Below are positions 1 through 7,796 of a stretch of 64,000 nucleotides of DNA, one piece after another; within the stretch, counting starts at the first letter, position 1, and the number at the start of each line of letters is the position of its first letter. The notes below the pieces were generated by a model that saw only the letters and a program-made list of their open reading frames with translations, had not been told where the DNA came from and made no database searches. Position numbers and translations under genes: made by a program. Source of the stretch: JAWPMT01 sp965267435 (lineage in GTDB: Bacteria; Bacteroidota; Bacteroidia; Cytophagales; Cyclobacteriaceae); the NCBI GenBank assembly GCA_965267435.1, contig OZ253960.1, positions 6,324,001 through 6,388,000 of the forward strand, in the 5' to 3' direction.

Positions 1-305
1 ATATCCAACCTTCGAAGTCGATGGAGCTCGTTTCTAACGAGGCTGTGAAGCAGGCAGTCCTGGCAGGTATTGGCTTTTCGATTATGCCCCTCATTGGCTT
101 GCGGACGGAGCTCGCCCAGGGAAATATGACGATATTTCCTATCAAGGGTCTGCCGATTACCACTACCTGGAACCTCATCTACCAGCAGAAGAAACAGTTG
201 ACCCCCGCGGCGGAGGCACTCATCAGCTTTATTGATGACACGAAGCAGCGAGTAGTCCAGGACTTCTTCGATTATGATCAGCATATAATACCTGGCACTG
301 ACTAA
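1..305 (+). CDS. LysR-family transcriptional regulator, C-terminal part (5' truncated by window edge)
   Basis: The reading frame is open from the first bases of the window to the TAA at 303-305, so the gene begins upstream. The visible part matches the end of a LysR substrate-binding domain: a run containing EAVKQAVLAGIGFSIMPL, typical of the effector-domain segment that closes the ligand cleft, followed by the last beta-strands and a C-terminal helix. The DNA-binding half is outside the window, so its target cannot be judged. The next gene starts 55 bp downstream on the same strand and could be either co-transcribed or independent. Confidence 0.8.
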   Translation, partial: IQPSKSMELVSNEAVKQAVLAGIGFSIMPLIGLRTELAQGNMTIFPIKGLPITTTWNLIYQQKKQLTPAAEALISFIDDTKQRVVQDFFDYDQHIIPGTD

Positions 306-360
306 ATTTTCTACGACCATTTAATTGTCAGCGTAAGCAAGCCTGTCGATAATTGCTGTT

Positions 361-1197
361 ATGTCACGTGTCGTAATTCTTTTCCTCATGGTATTTTCCC
401 CTGGCAGTACCATCCTCATGGCGCAGTCTTACTCCGCCATGTCCTACAACGTCCGGTATGACAATCCCAACGATGGCGACGACAATTGGCATAAACGCAA
501 GGAGTACCTTGTGAGCCAGGTGCAGTTCTATGAGCCGGATATACTTGGTGTGCAAGAAGCACTGCATCATATGGTGACTTATCTGGACGAAGAGTTGGCG
601 GACTATAGCTATGTCGGCGTCGGCCGGGAAGACGGCCAAACGAAAGGTGAGTACTCGGCGATCTTCTACAAGCATTCACGATTCGACGTTCGCACCAAAG
701 GAACATTTTGGCTCTCTGAGACTCCCGGGAAGCCGTCAAAAGGCTGGGATGCTAACCTGGAGCGCATTTGTTCTTATGTGGAGTTGGAAGAGCGCGAAAC
801 GCGCCGTACGATCTGGGCATTCAATGCGCATTTTGATCACAGAGGGCAGGAGGCCAGGGCCGAATCCGGTAAGCTTATCGTTGAGAAGATCAAGGAATTG
901 GCCGGCTTAACAGACCCTGTGGTATTGACCGGCGACTTCAATGCAGTGCCAGACTCTGAACCCATCCAGCCCCTGGCCGCGTTTTTGGAAGATGCCCGCT
1001 ACTGCAAAGCTTGCGTGGTTTTTGGGCAGGAAGGGACCTGGAATGGTTTCGACGCCTTGCAAACCGAAAGCCGTAGGATCGATTATGCTTTCACGAGAAA
1101 TGTGACAGTAGAGAAATATGCAGTTTTCAGTGAGCTGATCACTGGCCGATTTATCTCCGATCATCACCCAGTTTACATTCAGTTTAGCGTCGATTGA
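361..1197 (+). CDS. Exported endonuclease/exonuclease/phosphatase-fold hydrolase
   Basis: A 278-residue protein with an N-terminal signal peptide of about 22 residues ending in LMAQ, so probably periplasmic or secreted. The EEP-fold signature blocks occur in order: SYNVR near residue 28, VQEAL with the metal-binding Glu at about 66, a KGEYSAIFY segment, GDFNAVP in the middle-to-late part, RRIDYAF, and the terminal SDHHPV with the catalytic histidine. All expected metal and catalytic residues are present, so it should be an active Mg-dependent phosphodiesterase or phosphatase. The family cleaves nucleic acids, sphingomyelin or phosphoinositides and the substrate cannot be told from sequence. 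A second member of the same fold lies at 20899-21804. Confidence 0.85.
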   Translation: MSRVVILFLMVFSPGSTILMAQSYSAMSYNVRYDNPNDGDDNWHKRKEYLVSQVQFYEPDILGVQEALHHMVTYLDEELADYSYVGVGREDGQTKGEYSAIFYKHSRFDVRTKGTFWLSETPGKPSKGWDANLERICSYVELEERETRRTIWAFNAHFDHRGQEARAESGKLIVEKIKELAGLTDPVVLTGDFNAVPDSEPIQPLAAFLEDARYCKACVVFGQEGTWNGFDALQTESRRIDYAFTRNVTVEKYAVFSELITGRFISDHHPVYIQFSVD

Positions 1198-1461
1198 TCG
1201 GGCGGTAATTCAAGGCTCACGACACCTTAGAGTGCCTTTAATCTCGCCTCATAGACATTTTGGTCTGTGTTAGGGGCACCTCACTTTACAGCTATTTTGT
1301 TGACTAACGTTTTTACCTCTTTCGGCAGGTATCTCTCGCGTCCATGCGCTTTCCCTTACTATCTAATTACTAGGTACTTACCTTCCCATCCAAATTGATT
1401 TTTGGGTACAAAATCCCTTCAATCATCACCAACTGTACAATTACCACAAAATACAATTCCT

Positions 1462-3654
1462 ATGGAAAGAGCAGTGCAGCTTACCCTTGTTTTGCTATCG
1501 CTCCTCAGTGCTGTGGACATGTCTGCACAGGATGAGGTAGCCTCGTTGGAACCTCAGGATCAGGAATCTGATATGTTTGAACTTTCATTGGAGGAATTGA
1601 TGTCCATCGAGATCTTTTCTGCATCTCGTCAGGAGGAATCCTCTTTTGATGTGCCACTTTCATCTTTCGTCGTTACCAGACGAGAAATAGAGCTCCTTGG
1701 AGCAACATCCATACCCGATGCACTTCGGATCGTGCCCGGAGTGATCGTACGCGAGGTCGCCAATGGCAGCTATGATGTTTCTCTCCGAGGTGGAGTGGAC
1801 GGTCTTCCTTCCTACGATTTCACATACGTCAACTCGTCGATCCTCGTAATGATTGATAATCGTCCGGTATTCAGCTATTTCCAGGGAGGTACTTTCTGGC
1901 AAAACCTGCCGGTGGGTATGGCCGAGGTGGATAGAATAGAGGTCGTCCACGGCCCTGTTTCTACACTGTATGGTCCCAATGCTGTGAGCGGGGTCATTAA
2001 CATCCTGACGAATCGGCCTAACAAAGAGCGAAATGTCTATGGCAATGCGACAGGCTTTGCCGGCACGCACGCATACATGGGGTCGGCGGTCGCCGGAGCG
2101 AACATTGGCAATGACTGGGCCGTGGAATTGGCCTTCAACTATGAGAGAAGGAAGAAACTTGAGGAAACTCTCTATGAGCCGGATCTTGAAGAGTATGTGC
2201 CCGTACGCGACTTGGATCTTGGAACACTCGAACGGAACATAGAGCGCTATCCTGATCCTGAAGAGAGCCTGGACAAGCTAGGGGCAACCTTCAATGTTTA
2301 TTACCAGAATGACAACATTGACCTGAAAGTCGGTGGCTCGTACAATAACGCCAACGCACTCTACCCCTTGGCGGCAGGTGCTGGCCTGACAGTCTTCACC
2401 AATGATAGTAGGAATGTGCTGTTGTCGGGGAATGTCTTTGGATTCACAGTGATGGCCTCATATCTCACGGGTACCCAAGGCCTCTCCGGTGATGTGACGC
2501 CCAACCACTATGATTACTCCAATACTGACCTGTACCTGGATTATGTATTGACTGTCAACGACAAGATCTCGGTCCGTCCGGCGGTCAGCTATCAGTCGGC
2601 ATTCCTGGATGACACACAATACACCGTGGATCGGGGTGAGGTAGGAAATTTCAATGGTGAAGGTACCCTCACCAACTTTGCCCCTTCGGTGAAAGTCGAC
2701 CTGACACCGTGGGAGCAATGGCGTTTCATTCTTGGTGGTCGTTACGATATCTTCAACTACCCCGAGGATGGTGTGTTCTCTTATCAGGGCATCGTCAATT
2801 ACAAGCCTGCCGAACGTCACCTTTTAAGATTTGTGACTGGAAAGTCGTACAATAGTTCGTTTCTCGTACCGACCCTCGTTAGTATACAAAACCAGTTGAA
2901 CGCGAGCATTCGACTGAACCTTGAAGGGAACCAGAACCTCGATCTTGTCAGCAACACGCTTTACGAAGTCGGGTACCGCGCCAAGTTCGCAAACAACAGT
3001 GTCCTGGACATAGCACTGTTCCAGCAGCAATTTGAGAACTTCAACACCTCCATTGCTCAGTTGCCCTTTTTCAACCCGGCGACAGGAGTCCTCAATTTGA
3101 ACTTTGAGCAGGGTAACCTGCCCCTGACCGCCCAGCAAAGAGGGGCGACCATATCTTTCCAGGCAACGCTCTTTGATTCTAAGCTACAAGTCCGGCCCAA
3201 TGTCACCTTCCAGCAGACCAAATTGTATGATTACTCACCTTACTACAACGTGGAAGGAGCATATGACAATCCCCAGTTCAACTTTGTCCTGGGTGAGCAC
3301 ATTGACAATGTGGAGGACGTCGATAGTGAATATACCCCAGACGTCTTTGGTGGTATGAATGTCATTTTCAATCCTATCGAGAAGTTAAATCTCAATGTAT
3401 CCATGTACTATTTCAGCGCGTATGCGATGGACATGAATACGGAGCTGGACTTCAGAACGGGTCAAATCAATAACCAGGCCGGTCGTAATATTGATGGCAA
3501 ACTGCTGCTCAACGCCAACATCAACTATGCGGTCAATAAAAACTTCTCACTATTCGTCTACGGAAGCAACTTGCTCAACAACGATTCCCCCGAGGGCTTC
3601 GGCGCTGACAAACTGGGCTTTCAGGCAATGGGCGGTTTGAGGTACCGATTGTAA
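1462..3654 (+). CDS. TonB-dependent outer-membrane receptor (paralogue 1)
   Basis: 730 residues from the ATG at 1462. The frame is open from a TTG at 1402, but only the ATG places the signal peptide (about 23 residues ending MSAQ) at the N-terminus. An acidic segment follows with SLEELMSIEIFSASRQ, then a plug domain at roughly 50-170 containing DALRIVPGV, SLRGG, VMIDNRPV, VDRIEVVHGPVSTLYGPNA and GVINILT. The rest alternates beta-strands of a 22-strand barrel and ends in an aromatic RYRL. There is no carboxypeptidase-like N-terminal domain and no SusD partner, so it looks like a BtuB/siderophore-class transporter, not a SusC. The substrate is unknown. A close paralogue follows at 3954. Confidence 0.93.
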   Translation: MERAVQLTLVLLSLLSAVDMSAQDEVASLEPQDQESDMFELSLEELMSIEIFSASRQEESSFDVPLSSFVVTRREIELLGATSIPDALRIVPGVIVREVANGSYDVSLRGGVDGLPSYDFTYVNSSILVMIDNRPVFSYFQGGTFWQNLPVGMAEVDRIEVVHGPVSTLYGPNAVSGVINILTNRPNKERNVYGNATGFAGTHAYMGSAVAGANIGNDWAVELAFNYERRKKLEETLYEPDLEEYVPVRDLDLGTLERNIERYPDPEESLDKLGATFNVYYQNDNIDLKVGGSYNNANALYPLAAGAGLTVFTNDSRNVLLSGNVFGFTVMASYLTGTQGLSGDVTPNHYDYSNTDLYLDYVLTVNDKISVRPAVSYQSAFLDDTQYTVDRGEVGNFNGEGTLTNFAPSVKVDLTPWEQWRFILGGRYDIFNYPEDGVFSYQGIVNYKPAERHLLRFVTGKSYNSSFLVPTLVSIQNQLNASIRLNLEGNQNLDLVSNTLYEVGYRAKFANNSVLDIALFQQQFENFNTSIAQLPFFNPATGVLNLNFEQGNLPLTAQQRGATISFQATLFDSKLQVRPNVTFQQTKLYDYSPYYNVEGAYDNPQFNFVLGEHIDNVEDVDSEYTPDVFGGMNVIFNPIEKLNLNVSMYYFSAYAMDMNTELDFRTGQINNQAGRNIDGKLLLNANINYAVNKNFSLFVYGSNLLNNDSPEGFGADKLGFQAMGGLRYRL

Positions 3655-3696
3655 ACAATAGAAGACATTTTTTTCGCACTCGCGACACGTTCATTT

Positions 3697-3727
3697 GACC
3701 CCGGGATCTTTTTCCGGGGTCTTTTTT
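3697..3727 (+). terminator. Rho-independent terminator after TonB receptor 1
   Basis: A perfect 8-bp stem, GACCCCGG pairing with CCGGGGTC around a 9-nt loop, is followed by six T residues. It lies 42 bp after the first receptor's stop codon and before the second receptor, so the two paralogues should be transcribed separately. Confidence 0.9.
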
Positions 3728-3953
3728 GGTGGGAGGCGATACAGTGCAATCGGGTCAGAAAATAGTATTTCTTGATCAAACCCACTTTGAGGTTGACTGC
3801 AGGATACATCCCCTCTAACATCCATTATTACCCAACCATACGTGTTTGTTATGGTGCCGTTATTTGGAACAATACTTTAGCTACTGTATAGCTTAGGCAC
3901 CGGAGTGCTTTGTAAAAACCGACTTCATTTTAGACCAACAAACTCTTTAAGAT

Positions 3954-6143
3954 ATGAGAAGAGCCATCCAGCTTTCGGTAATGCTCATGATTTCTATTCT
4001 GTGTGCAACGGCAGTCAATGGTCAAGACACACAAATCACGGATTCAGCTGATGAAGGGGCCGACATTTTCGACCTTTCTCTCGAGGAACTGATGTCCATC
4101 GAGATTTTCTCCGCTTCCAGACAGCAGGAGTCATCCTTTGACGTGCCGCTGTCTTCGTTTGTGGTCACACGTAAAGAAATAGAGCTGTCAGGAGCCACCT
4201 CCATTGTAGAGGCGCTGCGAATCGTTCCCGGAGTCATCGTCCGCGAAATATCTCACGGCTGCTACGATGTATCACTGCGCGGTGGTATCGACGGCAATCC
4301 AAGCTATGGATTCACTTATGTCAATGCCAGTATTCTGGTGATGATTGACAATCGACCTGTTTTCAACTATTTCCAGGGCGGTACTTTCTGGCAAAACCTG
4401 CCAGTAGGCATGGCAGAGATCGAGAGGATCGAAGTAGTGCATGGACCGGTCTCCACATTGTACGGTCCCAATGCGGTATCGGGAGTGATCAATATCTTGA
4501 CAACAAGGCCTGAAAAGGACAAGAACATCTATGGCAACGCTACAGGGTTTGCCGGTACGCATGCCACCATGGGATCCGCTTTTGCCGGGGCCAATCTCGC
4601 TGATAAGTGGGCGGTAGAGCTGGCATTCAATTATGAGCAGCGTCAGAAGTTTGAGGAGACACTTTATGATCCTGGTGTCCAGGAGTACGTGCCAGTAAGG
4701 GACTTTTATGGCGATGCGGCGACTAGCGCGATCTTCTTCCCGGATGCCAACGAGAGCATGGAACGACTGGGAGCAACATTCAACCTCTATTTTCAGGATG
4801 ATGAGATCGACCTTAAGCTCAGCGGAGCACACAACAATAGCAACGCCCTATATCCATTTGCCACAGGCGCCACGGTGGTGACGGTGAACAATGAGAGTGA
4901 GAATATCGGTATTTCCGGGGACTTGTACGGCTTCTCTGTTGTGGCCTCGTACCTGGCAGGTACGCAAGGGCTGGCAGGTGATGATGAAACTAGTCAATTC
5001 GACTATGCCTATACCGACCTCTACCTGGATTATATATGGACGATCAACGACATGATATCGCTGCGCCCTGCCATTGGCTATCAGTCGGCGCATTTGGATG
5101 ATACCAAGTACACCATCGATCGGGGTATGATTGGCAACTTCAATGGCGAGGGTACCATTACCAATTTTGCCTCCTCACTCAAGTTGGAGCTATCTCCCTG
5201 GGAGCAGTGGCGATTCATCGTGGGTGGTAGGTATGACAAATTCAACTACCCAGATGAAGGAGTGCTGTCTTATCAGGGAATTGTCAATTACAACCCTTCC
5301 GAAAACCACCTCTTTCGGTTCGTAACCGGCCGGTCATACAACAGTTCATTCCTCGGTCAAACCCTCGTGGATGTGCTGCTGCCAGCACAGCCCGGCGTCA
5401 ATCTGAGCTTGCAGGGCAATACCGACCTGGATTTGGTGAATAACACATTGTATGAGTTGGGTTATCGTACGAAGTTGACGCCGAACACCATTCTGGACGT
5501 GGCTCTGTTCCAGCAGCAGTTTGAGGATTTCAACGCCACGGTCACACAGTTGCCCACTTTCGATGTTGCCACGAATACGGTCACAATCAACCTGGAGCAG
5601 AACAACCTGCCACTTACTGTTCGTCAAAGAGGGGCCACTGTCGCCCTGCAGGCCACGCTTTGGGATTCCAAGCTGCAGATCAGACCAAATGTCACTTATC
5701 AGCAAACGCAACTACTGGACTACTCACCTTACTACAACGTAGAAGGTGCGTACGACATGCCGGCAGTGAATTTTGTCCTTGGAGAGCACGTCGACAAGGT
5801 GGAGGACGTGGATAGCGAGTACACGCCTGACATCTTTGGCGGTGTCAACATTATTGTGAATCCTGTCTCGAAGCTGAACATCAATATCTCCAGTTACTAT
5901 TTTAGCTCCTACGTGATCGATATGAATCCGGAGGTTGTGCTAGGAACTGGTCAGATCTTCAATCAGGATGCTCGCAACATCGACGGCAAAGTGCTCCTCA
6001 ATGCCAATATCAATTACGCTTTTACTAAGAATTTCTCTGCGTTTGTATATGGCAACAACCTGCTCAATATCGATACTCCCGAAGGCTTTGGAGCGGATAA
6101 GCTGGGAATCCAAGGGATGATCGGATTGAGGTATAGGCTGTAG
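3954..6143 (+). CDS. TonB-dependent outer-membrane receptor (paralogue 2)
   Basis: 729 residues with a signal peptide of about 24 residues ending VNGQ. It is clearly a paralogue of the preceding receptor: the SLEELMSIEIFSASRQ segment, plug blocks (ALRIVPGVIVRE, SLRGG, VMIDNRPVF, RIEVVHGPVSTLYGPNAVSG) and the C-terminal YRL are shared almost letter for letter, while barrel strands and loops diverge, for example around residues 235-260 and 460-480. This pattern suggests a tandem duplication with later change in the extracellular loops, so the two receptors may take different ligands. It has its own terminator at 6189. The ligand is unknown and no binding protein or permease gene lies nearby. 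Confidence 0.93.
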   Translation: MRRAIQLSVMLMISILCATAVNGQDTQITDSADEGADIFDLSLEELMSIEIFSASRQQESSFDVPLSSFVVTRKEIELSGATSIVEALRIVPGVIVREISHGCYDVSLRGGIDGNPSYGFTYVNASILVMIDNRPVFNYFQGGTFWQNLPVGMAEIERIEVVHGPVSTLYGPNAVSGVINILTTRPEKDKNIYGNATGFAGTHATMGSAFAGANLADKWAVELAFNYEQRQKFEETLYDPGVQEYVPVRDFYGDAATSAIFFPDANESMERLGATFNLYFQDDEIDLKLSGAHNNSNALYPFATGATVVTVNNESENIGISGDLYGFSVVASYLAGTQGLAGDDETSQFDYAYTDLYLDYIWTINDMISLRPAIGYQSAHLDDTKYTIDRGMIGNFNGEGTITNFASSLKLELSPWEQWRFIVGGRYDKFNYPDEGVLSYQGIVNYNPSENHLFRFVTGRSYNSSFLGQTLVDVLLPAQPGVNLSLQGNTDLDLVNNTLYELGYRTKLTPNTILDVALFQQQFEDFNATVTQLPTFDVATNTVTINLEQNNLPLTVRQRGATVALQATLWDSKLQIRPNVTYQQTQLLDYSPYYNVEGAYDMPAVNFVLGEHVDKVEDVDSEYTPDIFGGVNIIVNPVSKLNINISSYYFSSYVIDMNPEVVLGTGQIFNQDARNIDGKVLLNANINYAFTKNFSAFVYGNNLLNIDTPEGFGADKLGIQGMIGLRYRL

Positions 6144-6188
6144 CCTGTTTGTTTGTAACACTCATTTTAGAATCACCAGCAACCTAAC

Positions 6189-6222
6189 GACCCGGAGCAC
6201 AGCGCTTCGGGTCTTTTTTTTT
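6189..6222 (+). terminator. Rho-independent terminator after TonB receptor 2
   Basis: Stem GACCCGGAGC with GCTTCGGGTC (10 bp, one G-T pair), 5-nt loop, then nine T residues at 6214-6222, 46 bp after the receptor stop codon. The stem base begins GACCC and ends GGGTC like the terminator at 3697, consistent with duplication of the whole receptor unit. Confidence 0.9.
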
Positions 6223-6329
6223 AAGCACGACCCGAGAAAAGTGTGGCTGGAAGCGACCGGACATTTTGATGACTCGTAGCGCTGAGCACTTGAGTACCTT
6301 GTGAGCAGTTATCAAAAGTGCTCGTGCCT

Positions 6330-6797
6330 ATGAAACCGTCCAATCGATGCCATTCCCACCGCTCTCTGATGTCCGTCATATTTCTTGTCGTACTGCTTGC
6401 ACCCTTTCTCTGCACGTGCCAGGTAGGTGATAGGGCAAGCATTGAACAGGCCATCGACAATTACATAGTCGGGTGGCGCAAAGGCGATACGACTTTGCTG
6501 AAGAAGGCCTTTGACCTGGAAGCCGGTGTAGTGCTCTGGATAGAGAGAAAGGAAGACCCCGAGCGTTTGAAATCCATGAAACTGGAGGCGCTGGCGAAAA
6601 GGGTGAAATCTCAGGAAGGTTATGGCGTAGGATACGAGATCCAAAACATAGATGTGGTAGGCGATCAGTTGGCAATGGCCAAAGTGCGCATACCAATGAA
6701 ATCAGGCAACCATTACATCGACTACCTGCAGTTGCAGAAGATCAATGCTGAGTGGCGGATAGTATTGAAGTCGTATGTGTATTTTCGGGAGGAATAG
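6330..6797 (+). CDS. Small exported NTF2-like (lumazine-binding-like) protein
   Basis: 155 residues from the ATG at 6330; the frame also has a GTG at 6318. An N-terminal hydrophobic segment (about residues 14-27, ending near FLCTC) looks like a signal peptide. The rest has the SnoaL/NTF2-like pattern: helix with AIDNYIVGWRKGD, a central region, YEIQNIDVVGDQLAMAKVRIP and a terminal strand with WRIVLKSYVY. Members form a cone-shaped alpha/beta barrel; many are non-catalytic or of unknown ligand, so no substrate can be named. It sits alone between the receptor terminator and the following GDPD-like gene. Confidence 0.7.
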   Translation: MKPSNRCHSHRSLMSVIFLVVLLAPFLCTCQVGDRASIEQAIDNYIVGWRKGDTTLLKKAFDLEAGVVLWIERKEDPERLKSMKLEALAKRVKSQEGYGVGYEIQNIDVVGDQLAMAKVRIPMKSGNHYIDYLQLQKINAEWRIVLKSYVYFREE

Positions 6798-6847
6798 CCT
6801 GCTAGGAAATTCTTGAATTTCGAACATGGAATCCGGAACCTTGAACC

Positions 6848-6880
6848 TTGAACGACTATTGTACTAACCTCGTACCTTCG
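6848..6880 (+). promoter_or_regulatory. Candidate Bacteroidota promoter for the GDPD-like gene
   Basis: TTG at 6848-6850 and TACCTTCG at 6873-6880, one mismatch from TAnnTTTG, are separated by 22 bp. The predicted start of transcription is about 25 bp before the ATG at 6910. Confidence 0.35.
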
Positions 6881-6909
6881 TAGGGGGCACCTTATCTAAA
6901 CCTCGGAGG

Positions 6910-7707
6910 ATGAAGAAATTGCTACTGTTCTGCTTAGTTCACCTACTGTGCACAGCCGTCCTGGCCCAGCAGCCACTCGTCAATGCCCATGCCCACAATG
7001 ACTATGAGCAAGATCGACCCCTTTTGGAGGCACTCGAAAATGGCTTCATTTCTGTGGAGGCAGACATCCATGCCATTGATGGTGAGCTCTATGTGGTGCA
7101 TGACCGGCCATCCGATCTGGCCACTATTCCGACGTTGGAGCAGCTCTACCTGAGGCCACTTGAGCAACGAATCACCGAAAACAGAGGAGAAGTATATCCT
7201 GGATACGACGGTTTTTTCTACCTGATGATCGACATCAAGACCGAAGCTGAGGACACCTACGTCCTGCTTCGGCAAGTGTTGGAGGACTACACAGGTATCA
7301 TTTCAGTTGTCAGTGGAGATCAGGAGGAGAAGCAAAGGCCTGTGAAGGTTTTTCTGAGTGGCAATCGTCCCATTGAGACCGTGCTGAGGGATCCGAAGAA
7401 GTTCGTGGGACTGGATGGTCGCCCCGCGGATTTGGAAAAGAACTACCCGCCTGCGATCATGCCCGTGATCAGTGACAACTATCGTCGCTTCCTGTCCTCC
7501 AGAGATCCGAAGACCATTGATGACAAGGAACTGGCGCATCTTAAACAAACAATCGCCGAAGCACACGCTCAGGGTAAGCTCCTAAGACTATGGGCGATTC
7601 CTGATAATCCCGAAATGTGGGAGTTTCTTCTGTCTATTGGCGTGGATCTGATCAACACCGATCGCCTGCCCGAACTGAGGATGTTTTTGGAAGAGAGAGG
7701 AAGATAG
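6910..7707 (+). CDS. Exported PI-PLC/glycerophosphodiester phosphodiesterase-family protein
   Basis: 265 residues with a 20-residue signal peptide ending VLAQ. The mature N-terminus begins with NAHAHNDYEQDRPL, followed by GFISVEADIHAIDGELYVVHD, the hallmark of the PLC-like TIM-barrel phosphodiesterases: His for acid-base catalysis and Glu/Asp for the metal. Later blocks include FYLMIDIKTE, VKVFLSGN, and the closing LLRLWAIPDNPEMW and GVDLINTDR, which correspond to the last barrel strands. It probably hydrolyses a glycerophosphodiester or related phospholipid head-group in the periplasm; the exact substrate cannot be assigned. Confidence 0.82.
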   Translation: MKKLLLFCLVHLLCTAVLAQQPLVNAHAHNDYEQDRPLLEALENGFISVEADIHAIDGELYVVHDRPSDLATIPTLEQLYLRPLEQRITENRGEVYPGYDGFFYLMIDIKTEAEDTYVLLRQVLEDYTGIISVVSGDQEEKQRPVKVFLSGNRPIETVLRDPKKFVGLDGRPADLEKNYPPAIMPVISDNYRRFLSSRDPKTIDDKELAHLKQTIAEAHAQGKLLRLWAIPDNPEMWEFLLSIGVDLINTDRLPELRMFLEERGR

Positions 7708-7796
7708 GAGTAGGACCCCCTGGGCAAGACACAAAGAACAGATCGTTTGCTTGCTGCTTGGCTTCCCGGTGTATTCGCTAGATTGCTACCAAGACC

